Source of the DNA: Desulfobacterales bacterium
GTDB taxonomy: Bacteria > Desulfobacterota > Desulfobacteria > Desulfobacterales > Desulfosalsimonadaceae
Length of the DNA: 55,142 bases
NCBI GenBank assembly: GCA_018399235.1
Contig: JAGYOX010000003.1
Span: 1 to 55,142, forward strand
Direction of reading: 5' to 3'
The notes below the pieces were generated by a model. The model worked only from the letters and a program-made list of their open reading frames with translations, was not told the DNA's origin and made no database searches. Of this stretch, positions 1 through 8,249 are shown one piece after another (position 1 is the stretch's first letter; each line of letters begins with the position of its first letter). Position numbers and translations under genes: made by a program.

Positions 1-69
1 TGGACACCATGAATATTTAATCGTCGATAAAAAATAAATTGATATGATGTCCCCCGATTTTCCCCCGAT

Positions 70-669
70 TTAAAGCCAGCCCTCGCGGATCATCCCCTTC
101 AGCACCCGGAATCCGTCTGTTCGGTTTTTGGGATGGATTTTCTGAAACTCCCGGTGATGGGAGTTGGCCATGCGGGCGCTGGCGATGCGTCCGAACCGGT
201 CGGCAAGGTAAAAATAGACGCCCAGCACCCGCGTTTTATCCGGATTGCAGACGATTTCGGCCATAAATGCGTAGTCGGTGGCCAGGTCGATTTGGTCGAG
301 GACCCTTTTGTAATACCGGGCGTTCAGCCGAATTCGTTTGGTCTCCGTAGTCGCGTAGTAGGCGGGCATTTTTATCTCTTCGGCGGCGATAATCGGATCG
401 GCCAGATGGCTGGCGCGCAGAAATTCGACCAACCATTCGGCCAACTCCGTATCATGATCCACTTGGTTGCCGGCTATCACATGGATGGGGAAAACGGTTA
501 CCGAAAAAGGCCCGGTCCGGGTCTCAAACCGGCGGCGGGCCTCATCTGAGACGACCCGGTCGCAGCCGGCGGCAGCCACTAGAAAAATTAGAAAGGCGGT
601 AAATACAATCGACCGGTATTTTTGGCGGAAACCAACGAACCGCTGGGGCTTACAGGTAGCGGTACACAT
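70..669 (-). CDS. Putative lipoprotein of unknown function
   Basis: 199 residues. A basic N-terminus is followed by a hydrophobic stretch (about residues 20-34) and a lipobox-like AAGC with Cys36, so the mature protein should be a lipid-anchored envelope protein; the residue after the Cys is Asp, which in enterobacteria favours inner-membrane retention (family knowledge, may not hold here). The remainder is soluble, rich in charged residues, with no motif I recognise. Its ATG lies inside the end of hisE (20-bp overlap), so it is translationally linked as the last gene of the long minus-strand run. Expression with the upstream genes is an inference from spacing. Function unknown. Confidence 0.7.
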   Translation of the reverse strand: MCTATCKPQRFVGFRQKYRSIVFTAFLIFLVAAAGCDRVVSDEARRRFETRTGPFSVTVFPIHVIAGNQVDHDTELAEWLVEFLRASHLADPIIAAEEIKMPAYYATTETKRIRLNARYYKRVLDQIDLATDYAFMAEIVCNPDKTRVLGVYFYLADRFGRIASARMANSHHREFQKIHPKNRTDGFRVLKGMIREGWL

Positions 670-913
670 CTTCCAGGCCCAATCCGCAGGCCAGCATCAT
701 GACCTGGACATGGTAGAGCAGTTGGGACAGTTCCTCGGCCGTTCTCTCGGTTGATTCGTATTCTGCGGCCATCCACGCCTCGCCAGCCTCTTCCAGAAGC
801 TTTTTGCCGATGGCGTGTTTTCCCTCCCGAACAAGGCGCACGGTGCCGGACGCCGGGTCATCCTTCCGGATCTTCTCTGAAAGTTCATCAAACAGTTCAT
901 CAAATCGTTTCAT
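650..913 (-). CDS. hisE: Phosphoribosyl-ATP pyrophosphatase (HisE-like)
   Basis: 87 residues when started at the ATG at 911-913, the usual HisE size; a longer reading from 970 only adds residues that do not resemble the family. HisE hydrolyses phosphoribosyl-ATP to phosphoribosyl-AMP in histidine synthesis. The MazG-like all-alpha signature is visible: a DDPASGT segment near the N-terminus, EEAGE, then ELSQLLYH. The second metal motif is normally ExxD (as in EAxDLxYH); here the Asp position is Gln, which may weaken metal binding. It follows leuD by 26 bp and overlaps the lipoprotein gene. No other his gene is in the window. Family confident, activity less so because of the substitution. Confidence 0.8.
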   Translation of the reverse strand: MKRFDELFDELSEKIRKDDPASGTVRLVREGKHAIGKKLLEEAGEAWMAAEYESTERTAEELSQLLYHVQVMMLACGLGLEDVYRYL

Positions 914-939
914 TACGCTTGCGATTTTTAATCCTCCAA

Positions 940-1464
940 TCAATAATGCGCGTCCGCATACTCCACCCATCCGCCGGCCTCAATCAGGGCCCGGTCAAAA
1001 TCGGATATGCTAAACGAAAACTCTGCGGTTTCTCCGTCTGCGGAAACCTTGAAGCGGTTTGCCGCCAAATCGGTCGAAATGGCCGTCTCCTTTTCGGAAA
1101 ACTCAGCGAACAAGCGATTGATGGCCTCTTTTTCAAGCTCAACCGCCATCATACCGCAGTTATACATATTCTGGCGGAAAATCCGGGCAAAACTCTCGGC
1201 AATCACCAGATCGATGCCGTTGACCTCCAGCGCCCAGGGCGCATGCTCCCTGGAGGAGCCGCAACCGAAGTTGGAGCGGGTGATGATAACGGATGTTCCT
1301 TGGATATCCCGCTCCGGGTTGAACCCGTCAAGGTTCAAATCTTCCAGCAGATGCGGTTTTAATGCCTCTTTAGTGATTTCCGTGAGATACCTGGCCGGGA
1401 TGATCTCATCCGTATTGATGTCCGAGCGGTCCAGAAACAGCACCCTTCCAGAAAAATCAGTCAT
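940..1464 (-). CDS. leuD: 3-isopropylmalate dehydratase small subunit
   Basis: 174 residues from the ATG at 1464, which has an AAGGA ribosome site at the right distance; an in-frame GTG six bases upstream is too close to that site. LeuD with LeuC isomerises 2-isopropylmalate to 3-isopropylmalate in leucine synthesis. The swivel-domain signature [15 protein letters not shown] is present near residues 65-80 and the N-terminus carries the [14 protein letters not shown] pattern of the family. It lies 11 bp after leuC and the LeuC stop codon forms part of its Shine-Dalgarno, implying coupled translation. Length is typical of the archaeal/bacterial type-2 small subunit. Homoaconitase or methylmalate isomerase paralogues cannot be excluded by eye. 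Confidence 0.9.
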   Translation of the reverse strand: MTDFSGRVLFLDRSDINTDEIIPARYLTEITKEALKPHLLEDLNLDGFNPERDIQGTSVIITRSNFGCGSSREHAPWALEVNGIDLVIAESFARIFRQNMYNCGMMAVELEKEAINRLFAEFSEKETAISTDLAANRFKVSADGETAEFSFSISDFDRALIEAGGWVEYADAHY

Positions 1465-1475
1465 TTTCACGTTCC

Positions 1476-2762
1476 TTAGCCATTATATAGGGTTGAGTTG
1501 GTAATTTTGCCGGCAATCGCGGTTGCCGCCGCAGTGGCCGGGCTCACAAGATGGACCATGCCGCCCTTGCCCATCCGGCCGCTGAAATTACGATTGGTAG
1601 TGGATGCACAAACTTCGCCCTCGGCCAGCACCCCGTTGCTCATGCCGAGGCAGGCCCCGCAGGTGGGGTTGGTGACGCAGAATCCCGCATCCATAAATAT
1701 CTTGATAATCCCCTCGTCCAATGCCTGCTGATAGACGCCCGGCGTCGCCGGGGAAACGATGCCGCGCACGCTGTCGCTGATCCGCCGGCCCTTAAGCACC
1801 TCGGCCGCTGCCCGCAGGTCCTCGATGCGACCGTTGGTGCAGGAGCCGATGTACACCTGGTCAACCGGCGTTCCCGCCATTTCGGCAACAGGTTTCACGT
1901 TTTCCGGCTTGTACCCATAGGTCGCCATGGGCGAAAGCCTGGCCGCATCAAAAGTGATGGTATCCTCATAGACCGCGTCCGAATCCGGCAGGTATTGCTG
2001 ATAGGCTTCCAGCGCCGCATCTTCGGATAAAAATTCATCCCGGATGTGCGGCCAGAGGTATGCCACGGTCGTACGGTCCGGATAAAAAATGCCGCACGTC
2101 GCGCCCGCCTCCACCGCCATGTTGGAGATGGTCATCCGGGCCTCCATGCTCATATTCTCGATAACCGGCCCGGTAAACTCAATGACCCGGTTGGTGGCCC
2201 CGTTTACCCCGATCTTTCCGATAATGGACAGGATGACATCCTTGGCGTATACGCCGGCCGGCAGATCGCCGGTCACTTTGATCTTGATGGTATCGGGATG
2301 CTTGAAGGCGCATACTCCTTTTAATATCCCTACCTCGAGATCCGTGGTGCCCACGCCCGCGGCAAACGCACCGAACGCCCCGTGCGTGCAGGTATGCGAA
2401 TCGCCCATGATAATCGTATATCCCGGGCGCACAAACCCTTTTTCAGGAAACAGGGCATGACAGACCCCGTTTCTGCCGATATCAAAAAAATCGGGGATAT
2501 CATGCCGCCGGGCCCAGTCCCGTAGGATCTTGCCCTGAAGGGCGGTCTTTGAATCCTTGGCCGGCGTGACATGGTCAATCACCGCCTTTATTTTGGCCGG
2601 ATCATACACCCGGTCCTTCCCCCGGCGGACCAGGTCGTTGATGGCCACCGGTGTTGTAATTTCGTGGCAGAAAACCGCATCCAGCCGGAGCACGCAAATA
2701 TCGCCCGCCGGGTTGTCCACAAAATGCGCATCAAATATTTTTTCCGCAACCGTTTTTCCCAT
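1476..2762 (-). CDS. leuC: 3-isopropylmalate dehydratase large subunit
   Basis: 428 residues, the length of the LeuC2 (archaeal-type, about 420) rather than the 465-residue enterobacterial form. An aconitase-superfamily [4Fe-4S] hydro-lyase: the cluster ligands are visible in YIGSCTNGR (Cys near 305) and in the CGACLGMSNG segment (near 366-369); GDSHTCTHGAFGAFAAGVGTT is the classic substrate/cluster loop. A clear AGGAG precedes the ATG. Forms the heterodimer with the adjacent LeuD. It is 20 bp after the Usp gene, so leucine synthesis appears to be read from the promoter upstream of clpS unless an internal promoter exists. Confidence 0.92.
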   Translation of the reverse strand: MGKTVAEKIFDAHFVDNPAGDICVLRLDAVFCHEITTPVAINDLVRRGKDRVYDPAKIKAVIDHVTPAKDSKTALQGKILRDWARRHDIPDFFDIGRNGVCHALFPEKGFVRPGYTIIMGDSHTCTHGAFGAFAAGVGTTDLEVGILKGVCAFKHPDTIKIKVTGDLPAGVYAKDVILSIIGKIGVNGATNRVIEFTGPVIENMSMEARMTISNMAVEAGATCGIFYPDRTTVAYLWPHIRDEFLSEDAALEAYQQYLPDSDAVYEDTITFDAARLSPMATYGYKPENVKPVAEMAGTPVDQVYIGSCTNGRIEDLRAAAEVLKGRRISDSVRGIVSPATPGVYQQALDEGIIKIFMDAGFCVTNPTCGACLGMSNGVLAEGEVCASTTNRNFSGRMGKGGMVHLVSPATAAATAIAGKITNSTLYNG

Positions 2763-2782
2763 TTGTTCTCCTCTTACATCAT

Positions 2783-3235
2783 TTACCCCGATTTAACCAC
2801 CAAAACCGATGTATTCCCAAGGGAGCGAATCAGCTTAACGCTTATATCGCCCAGTACGAACTCCTCTGACTTGGACATCTCTTTGCGGCCAATTATCACG
2901 ATATCAAATTCTCCTTTATTGAAATAATCAATGATGCCTTCTGTAACCGAAGGATAGGGATCCGTCACAAGGCTGATTTCTATGTTTTCCGGTGCGACCC
3001 CCTTTTCCTCAACCAGCCGGTTTTTGGCATCCTCAAGAAGCGATCGGAATCTTTCGGGCTGCTCCTCCATGAATTTCTTCCCCATGAGTTCCTCACCGGA
3101 CGGGGGTTTGCGAAACACATGAAGCAGGGTAAATATTGTCGAATTCGGATCAAGAGGAAATTTCTGGACAATAAAATCAAGAAGGCCTCTTGAGCTAACA
3201 GAGTCATTTAAAGGGACGAGTATGGATGTCTGCAA
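2783..3235 (-). CDS. Universal stress protein (UspA family)
   Basis: 150 residues from a TTG start at 3233-3235 that has a GGAGG site seven bases upstream; the longer in-frame ATG reading lies within the preceding gene and adds non-family sequence. A single UspA domain: N-terminal beta strand TSILVPLNDSVSSRG, and a C-terminal half with FDIVIIGRKE followed by GDISVKLIRSLGNTSVLVV. The usual ATP-binding GxxGxxxxGS loop is not clear here (MSKSEEFVLGDIS), so ATP binding is doubtful. It starts two bases after the kinase-like gene, so the two are almost certainly co-translated; a stress-signalling partnership is an inference. Confidence 0.85.
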   Translation of the reverse strand: MQTSILVPLNDSVSSRGLLDFIVQKFPLDPNSTIFTLLHVFRKPPSGEELMGKKFMEEQPERFRSLLEDAKNRLVEEKGVAPENIEISLVTDPYPSVTEGIIDYFNKGEFDIVIIGRKEMSKSEEFVLGDISVKLIRSLGNTSVLVVKSG

Positions 3236-3237
3236 GG

Positions 3238-4152
3238 CTATCCCTCCTTGTTTAAGCTGGCAACCGCCTGGCACAGGTCCTCAAGAAGCTCACCCGTGTT
3301 CTCGTAAAAAATTTCCGATTTCCTGGAAAAATGCAGCAGAATATTGTTCAACGCATCCGGAACATATGGGAAAACCTTTTTAAGGTTCATCAACCGGCTT
3401 TTATCCAAAATGGAAAAATCGCCGGTATCGAGCCTGTCCAACAGATCCTTGTACCTGTCTATATCTGAAGCGATCATATATATGTCATAAAATCCCATTC
3501 CCGCGCCATAGAGCAAAATATTGCCCATTCCGCAAAGGTCCAGACTGAACGGGTTTTCCGGTGCATGATAATCATAGTCAAAATCGATCCATACGTAGTT
3601 GCCGGTACCCGCCTCCTCGATAATGTGGTCATTCCGGATATCCCCGTGTCTGAATCCCAGGGAATGCAGTTTTTCTATGGCCTCAAAGGATCGGGCCAAT
3701 TTTTTTAGAATTTCCGGGAAACGCCCAAAAAAATATTTCTCATGGTCCATGTACAGAGCATTGATTTTGGCGTAAAAATTTGTACCCCGTACCCTGTCCA
3801 GCACACGGATGTTGTTTCCTTTTTCATCATGAAAGGCCTCACCCTGCATAAAATAGGGGTCGTTCTTCATCCGCTCTAAAATCGCCCCCTCTTTATCCGG
3901 ATCACGGAAACATTTAATTTTAACGCCGCCCAAAGAAGTCTGAAAGCTCTCAAAAAACGCAAGCTTGATGATCTTGTGCTCACCGGTCTCCGTATCCACG
4001 GCCCGTTTGACCCAGTATTTCGGGTCTTCCATGCCGAAGCGCTGCTCCTTTTCGTACCCGGTGATCCGGTATGTTCTGCCGCCGACAAGAATTTCGACGC
4101 CGCAATCAAGGGCAAAAAAATCCGTGGTATCCGTTATCGGCCCTTGATTCAT
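3238..4152 (-). CDS. Protein-kinase-like phosphotransferase
   Basis: 304 residues with an eccentric protein-kinase fold signature: a Lys-containing strand (HKIIKLAFF, near 59-65), a catalytic loop FRHGDIRNDHII (near 168-179) in which RHGD takes the place of the HRD motif, and WIDFDYDY (near 188-195) in place of the DFG. These are the patterns of RIO/APH-like kinases rather than typical Hanks kinases. No membrane segment or sensor domain is seen. Sits between a GAF protein (6 bp) and a Usp (2 bp), suggesting a small cytoplasmic signalling set. Substrate unknown; Ser/Thr protein kinase or small-molecule kinase are both possible. Confidence 0.75.
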   Translation of the reverse strand: MNQGPITDTTDFFALDCGVEILVGGRTYRITGYEKEQRFGMEDPKYWVKRAVDTETGEHKIIKLAFFESFQTSLGGVKIKCFRDPDKEGAILERMKNDPYFMQGEAFHDEKGNNIRVLDRVRGTNFYAKINALYMDHEKYFFGRFPEILKKLARSFEAIEKLHSLGFRHGDIRNDHIIEEAGTGNYVWIDFDYDYHAPENPFSLDLCGMGNILLYGAGMGFYDIYMIASDIDRYKDLLDRLDTGDFSILDKSRLMNLKKVFPYVPDALNNILLHFSRKSEIFYENTGELLEDLCQAVASLNKEG

Positions 4153-4158
4153 ACCGGC

Positions 4159-4722
4159 TCAAGCCTTAAACATACGGGAAGGCAGGCTGTCTATGGCCAT
4201 TTTGATTTGATCCACAAAGTTTTTCAGCCCATTGTTTTCAATCACCACGGCCAACTGGTTGCCAAGCACGCACAGAGAATCAATATCCTCATCATTGATG
4301 GCCAGCTTCTCCGTGTGATATATGCGGATCACGCCTATGGTGTCGCCTTTATAGTTTATGGGAATAGCCAGCAAAGATACGAGCCCCTCCTTTTTCGCCG
4401 CTTCCGGATACTGCACCCGGCTGTCTTTTTGCAAGTCCTGAACCAGCGCGACCTCGCCGGTGTCCAGGCTGCAATATTTGGTATCCACAAAAACCGGGCC
4501 CTTGTTGAGATACTCATGGCTGATCCCGTGGCTGCTGACCCGGAAAAACTGGCCCTCGGTTTCATCAAGGATCATTATGCTTGCGCCCTTGACCTTAAAC
4601 GTTCGACAGATGCCTTCCACCAGATGCTGGACCAAAAGGTTGAAATCGTCATAGGTGGCAATCGCATGACTGATGGCCTTAAACTGTTTGAGATAAAATT
4701 TTCTCTTAGCTTCTTGGGTCAT
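4159..4722 (-). CDS. GAF-domain protein
   Basis: 187 residues made of one GAF domain (about residues 25-165) with little else. Typical elements are the helix QHLVEGICRTFKVKGASIMILD, the SLLAIPINYKGDTIGVIRIY strand pair and the closing helix DSLCVLGNQLAVVIEN. No output domain is attached, so it probably binds a small ligand and acts through a partner; the adjacent kinase-like protein, 6 bp downstream, is the obvious candidate (inference). GGAGAG precedes the ATG. The gene starts 10 bp after aat. Confidence 0.82.
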   Translation of the reverse strand: MTQEAKRKFYLKQFKAISHAIATYDDFNLLVQHLVEGICRTFKVKGASIMILDETEGQFFRVSSHGISHEYLNKGPVFVDTKYCSLDTGEVALVQDLQKDSRVQYPEAAKKEGLVSLLAIPINYKGDTIGVIRIYHTEKLAINDEDIDSLCVLGNQLAVVIENNGLKNFVDQIKMAIDSLPSRMFKA

Positions 4723-4732
4723 AATTCTCTCC

Positions 4733-5452
4733 TCAGCCTGGGGCCGGTTTAGGGTGTAACACGCAACAACGCCGAATCGACCACGGCCCTTTTAACGTCT
4801 TTTTTTTCATCGAAGCTTGAAGCTTTTTTAAAAAATCCGACCGACTGATCTCCTCCCCGCCCATCCATAACAGATGTTCTGTGGTCAACTGGCAGTCAAT
4901 CATATCAAATCCATGTTTTTGGAGAAACACACACAAGTCAACCAGCGCCACTTTGGAGGCATTGCTCACCTCCGAAAACATGGATTCCCCGAAAAAACAT
5001 CCGCCAAGGGACACGCCATAAAGCCCGCCCACCAATGCCCCGTTTTGCCAGGTTTCCACCGAATGGGCGTAACCGCCGCCAAACAACCGGCAATAGGCTT
5101 CGATCATGGCATCCGTGATCCAGGTGCCTTCCCCGCTTTCAATACGAATACGGGCGCAGCGATCAATCACCCGTTCAAACGCCGTATCACTGGTCACGGT
5201 AAATACGCCCTGCCTGATCGTCCGCTGAAGCCGCTTGGGCACGTGAATATGGGAGGGATATAAAACAAGGCGGGGATCCGGAGACCACCACAAAATGGGA
5301 TCACGATCGGAAAACCAGGGAAAAATCCCCATTTGATAGGCCAGCAGGAGCCGCTCGGTGCTTAAATCGCCCCCTACTGCCAGCAGGCCTTCCTGACCGG
5401 CAAAATGGGGGGGCGGAAATGACACCCTATCTGACAGGCGGAAAATCGGCAT
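4733..5452 (-). CDS. aat: Leucyl/phenylalanyl-tRNA-protein transferase
   Basis: 239 residues, typical for Aat. It transfers Leu or Phe from aminoacyl-tRNA to the N-terminus of proteins starting with Arg or Lys, producing N-degrons read by ClpS. Family blocks visible in order: GGDLSTERLLLAYQMGIFPW, ILWWSPDPR, GLYGVSLGGCFFGESMF and the C-terminal DCQLTTEHLLWMGG. It lies 21 bp after clpA. A strong Shine-Dalgarno is not evident, so coupling to clpA translation is likely. A distinct feature is its position directly next to both clpA and clpS, so substrate tagging, recognition and unfolding are encoded together. Confidence 0.95.
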   Translation of the reverse strand: MPIFRLSDRVSFPPPHFAGQEGLLAVGGDLSTERLLLAYQMGIFPWFSDRDPILWWSPDPRLVLYPSHIHVPKRLQRTIRQGVFTVTSDTAFERVIDRCARIRIESGEGTWITDAMIEAYCRLFGGGYAHSVETWQNGALVGGLYGVSLGGCFFGESMFSEVSNASKVALVDLCVFLQKHGFDMIDCQLTTEHLLWMGGEEISRSDFLKKLQASMKKKTLKGPWSIRRCCVLHPKPAPG

Positions 5453-5473
5453 AATTCATTTTTTGCGAGGCCA

Positions 5474-7717
5474 TTATGAGTAAGAAAATATCAGCCTGTC
5501 ATCCTTCAGCTTGACAAAGACCTCGCCGCCTTTTACCAGGTTGCCGAAAAGGATCTGATCGGTCAGTACATCTTTTATTTCCTTCTGCATGACCCGATCC
5601 AGGGGTCGTGCGCCAAAATGCGGATCATAGCCCTTTTTGGCCAGCCATCGCCGGGCGGCATCGGAAAGCCTGAGCTTTACTTTTTTAGTATCCAGCTGCG
5701 GCTGCATTTCATCAATAAACTTGTCCACCACCTTGACCATGATATCAAGGTTCAATGCGTTGAATGAAATGATATCATCCAGACGGTTTCTGAATTCCGG
5801 GCTGAAAAACTGTTCCACGGCCCGCTTGCCCTTGCTAGCCGGATCAGTGTTGGTATCACTGCTGAAGCCGATGGACGTACTGGCCATTTCTCTGGCCCCG
5901 GCGTTGGATGTCATGATCAGAATGACGTTTCGAAAATCAGCGGTTTTTCCGTTGTTATCCGTTAACGCCGCGTGGTCCATGACCTGCAGCAGGATATTGT
6001 ACATGTCAATGTGCGCCTTTTCGATTTCATCCAAAAGCAGGACGCTGTATGGATTTTTACGGATCTGATCGGTCAGCAGCCCCCCCTGGTCGAACCCGAT
6101 ATAGCCGGGCGGGGCACCGATCAGCCGCGCTACAGCATGTTTCTCCATGTACTCACTCATATCAAACCGAAGAAACTGGATGCCCATCTGATAAGAAATC
6201 TGGCGGGCTACTTCCGTCTTTCCCACGCCTGTGGGACCGGTAAAAAGAAAAGAGCCGATGGGCCGCTCCGGAGCCGAAAGCCCGGCACGCGATCGCTTAA
6301 TGGCCTTAACCAGGGATTCAATCGCGGTATCCTGACCGAAAATTTTGGCCTTCAGCCGCTCGGCCAGATTCTCCAAACTGCTGCGGTCCGATGAGGTAAC
6401 GCTTTCCGTTGGGATTCGGGCCATCTTGGAAATCACTTTTTCGATGTCCGATGGCTGAACCCGTTTCCGGTTGGCCCCGCCGGTCAGACGAAGCAAAACC
6501 CCTGCCTCATCAATCACGTCAATGGCCTTGTCCGGCAGGTAACGCTCATTCATATACTTGGCGGATAGTTCCGCCGCCGACTTCAGAGACTTCTCCGTAT
6601 ACTCAATCTGGTGGTGGTCCTCGTAATATCGTTTCAGGCCCTTCAAGATCTTCACCGAGTCCGCAGTGGAAGGCTCGGCGATTTCGATCTTCTCAAAACG
6701 ACGGGAAAACGCCCGATCCTTTTCAAAAAAGTTCTTGAACTCTTCATAGGTGGTTGAGCCGATACACCGAATCTCGCCGGTAGCAAGGGCCGGCTTAAGG
6801 ATATTGGAGGCGTCCATGGAGCCGCTGCTTGTCGCCCCGGCACCCACAATAGTGTGAATTTCGTCGATAAAAAGGATCGCATGGGTTTTCTTCTGCAAGG
6901 ATGCGATCACCGACTTTAACCGCTGCTCAAAATCCCCCCGATATTTGGTGCCGGCCAGCAATGCCCCCAGATCCAGGGAATAAATCCTTGCATCAGCCAA
7001 TAATTCCGGCATCTCGCCTTCGGCGATGCGCTGCGCCAGCCCTTCGGCCATGGCGGTTTTACCGACGCCGGGATCGCCAACGAAAACCGGATTGTTTTTA
7101 CGCCGGCGGCAAAGCACCTGAACGGTTCGCTCCATTTCGATTTCACGTCCGATCAGGGGATCTAGCTTGCCTTTTTGGGCCCGATCCACCAGGTCAATGG
7201 TAAAAGCCTCCAGCGGATCGGTTTTTTTCTTGCCCTTTTTCTCGGTGACGACACCGCCTTCGGGGCCTTCCCCCTCTTTAAAGTGCTCACCCCGAATGCC
7301 ATGGGATATCACATTCAATACATCCAGACGGGTAATCCCCTCAGCGGCCATGAAATAGGCGGCATGGGAATTTTTCTCTTCCAGAATGGAGGCCAGAATA
7401 TCCCCAATATATACGGAATCCTTTTCAGCGGACCGGGCATGATTGACCGCCCGCTGAATCACCCGCTGAAACCGCATGGTCTGTTGAAGTACATACTCCT
7501 GATCATCGGGCACCCGATCCATTTTTTCATTGAAAAACCGCTCCAGTTCATTTTGAATGTTTTCAATATTGCCGCCGCAGCTTTCAATGATTTCAATGCC
7601 GCCGCTGTCGTGAACGATGGCATAAAGAATATGTTCCACACAGACATACTCATGGCGTCTTTTGCGGGCTTCTTTAACCGCATAGCTCAATATTGCGCTA
7701 AGACCCTTACTGATCAT
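5474..7717 (-). CDS. clpA: ATP-dependent Clp protease ATP-binding subunit ClpA
   Basis: 747 residues. Hsp100 unfoldase that feeds ClpP. N-terminal Clp_N repeats (about 1-145), first AAA domain with Walker A GDPGVGKT near 215 and [11 protein letters not shown], second AAA domain with GPTGVGKT near 493 and [10 protein letters not shown], and a C-terminal ClpB_D2-small domain. The ClpP-docking loop is IGF (in [11 protein letters not shown]). No coiled-coil middle domain, which separates it from ClpB and ClpC. AAGGTG precedes the ATG; clpS ends 5 bp upstream. ClpP is not in the window. Confidence 0.96.
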   Translation of the reverse strand: MISKGLSAILSYAVKEARKRRHEYVCVEHILYAIVHDSGGIEIIESCGGNIENIQNELERFFNEKMDRVPDDQEYVLQQTMRFQRVIQRAVNHARSAEKDSVYIGDILASILEEKNSHAAYFMAAEGITRLDVLNVISHGIRGEHFKEGEGPEGGVVTEKKGKKKTDPLEAFTIDLVDRAQKGKLDPLIGREIEMERTVQVLCRRRKNNPVFVGDPGVGKTAMAEGLAQRIAEGEMPELLADARIYSLDLGALLAGTKYRGDFEQRLKSVIASLQKKTHAILFIDEIHTIVGAGATSSGSMDASNILKPALATGEIRCIGSTTYEEFKNFFEKDRAFSRRFEKIEIAEPSTADSVKILKGLKRYYEDHHQIEYTEKSLKSAAELSAKYMNERYLPDKAIDVIDEAGVLLRLTGGANRKRVQPSDIEKVISKMARIPTESVTSSDRSSLENLAERLKAKIFGQDTAIESLVKAIKRSRAGLSAPERPIGSFLFTGPTGVGKTEVARQISYQMGIQFLRFDMSEYMEKHAVARLIGAPPGYIGFDQGGLLTDQIRKNPYSVLLLDEIEKAHIDMYNILLQVMDHAALTDNNGKTADFRNVILIMTSNAGAREMASTSIGFSSDTNTDPASKGKRAVEQFFSPEFRNRLDDIISFNALNLDIMVKVVDKFIDEMQPQLDTKKVKLRLSDAARRWLAKKGYDPHFGARPLDRVMQKEIKDVLTDQILFGNLVKGGEVFVKLKDDRLIFSYS

Positions 7718-7722
7718 ATCTG

Positions 7723-8037
7723 CTACACCTTCTCCATCGTGCTTTTCAACGGAAACCCCCGTTCTTTTGCCATCTGATGCACCATTTCCACCTTGGTCTC
7801 CGCCACTTCATAGGTATACATGCCACACACGCCTGTACCGTTGCGATGAACATTCAGCATAATACGGGTGGCTTCTTCAAGCGATTTATTGAATATATGC
7901 ATCAAAAGTTCCACAACAAACTCCATTGTGGTATAGTCATCGTTGTGAAGCAGCACCCGGTACATGGGTGGTTCCTTGACCTCTTGGTCGGTCTCGGAAA
8001 TTACTTCTTCTTCTGTCTCCGGGTCGTACCCGGTCAT
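7723..8037 (-). CDS. clpS: ATP-dependent Clp protease adaptor ClpS
   Basis: 104 residues. N-recognin that delivers proteins with Leu, Phe, Tyr or Trp N-termini to ClpA. The core MYRVLLHNDDYTTMEFVVELL contains the conserved NDD of the binding pocket, followed by the VHRNGTGVCGMYTYEVAETK block. The acidic N-terminal extension is typical. GGGAGG lies 7 bases before the ATG. It is first in the ten-gene minus-strand run, so the promoter should be in 8038-8249; that stretch is AT-rich but I could not pick a convincing -35/-10 pair. Confidence 0.96.
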   Translation of the reverse strand: MTGYDPETEEEVISETDQEVKEPPMYRVLLHNDDYTTMEFVVELLMHIFNKSLEEATRIMLNVHRNGTGVCGMYTYEVAETKVEMVHQMAKERGFPLKSTMEKV

Positions 8038-8249
8038 AGTATACCTCCCGGTGACATTTATCTGTATAAAAATGGTTCATAAAAAATATAAACACGTTTT
8101 TAAATTATGCCATTGCCTTATATTCTATTATAAAGAATCCGAGCAGGAATTCAAGCCCATTTGAAAACCCTTCGGTATAAACGGGAAAACAACGGATGAT
8201 GGCGTAAAAATTACAAAATCCAAGGGCTTCCACATGATTTGGGACAAAA

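Noticed and set aside
133-549. 138-codon plus-strand frame opposite the lipoprotein
   Set aside because: Shadow of the minus-strand gene; composition without hydrophobic pattern or motif.
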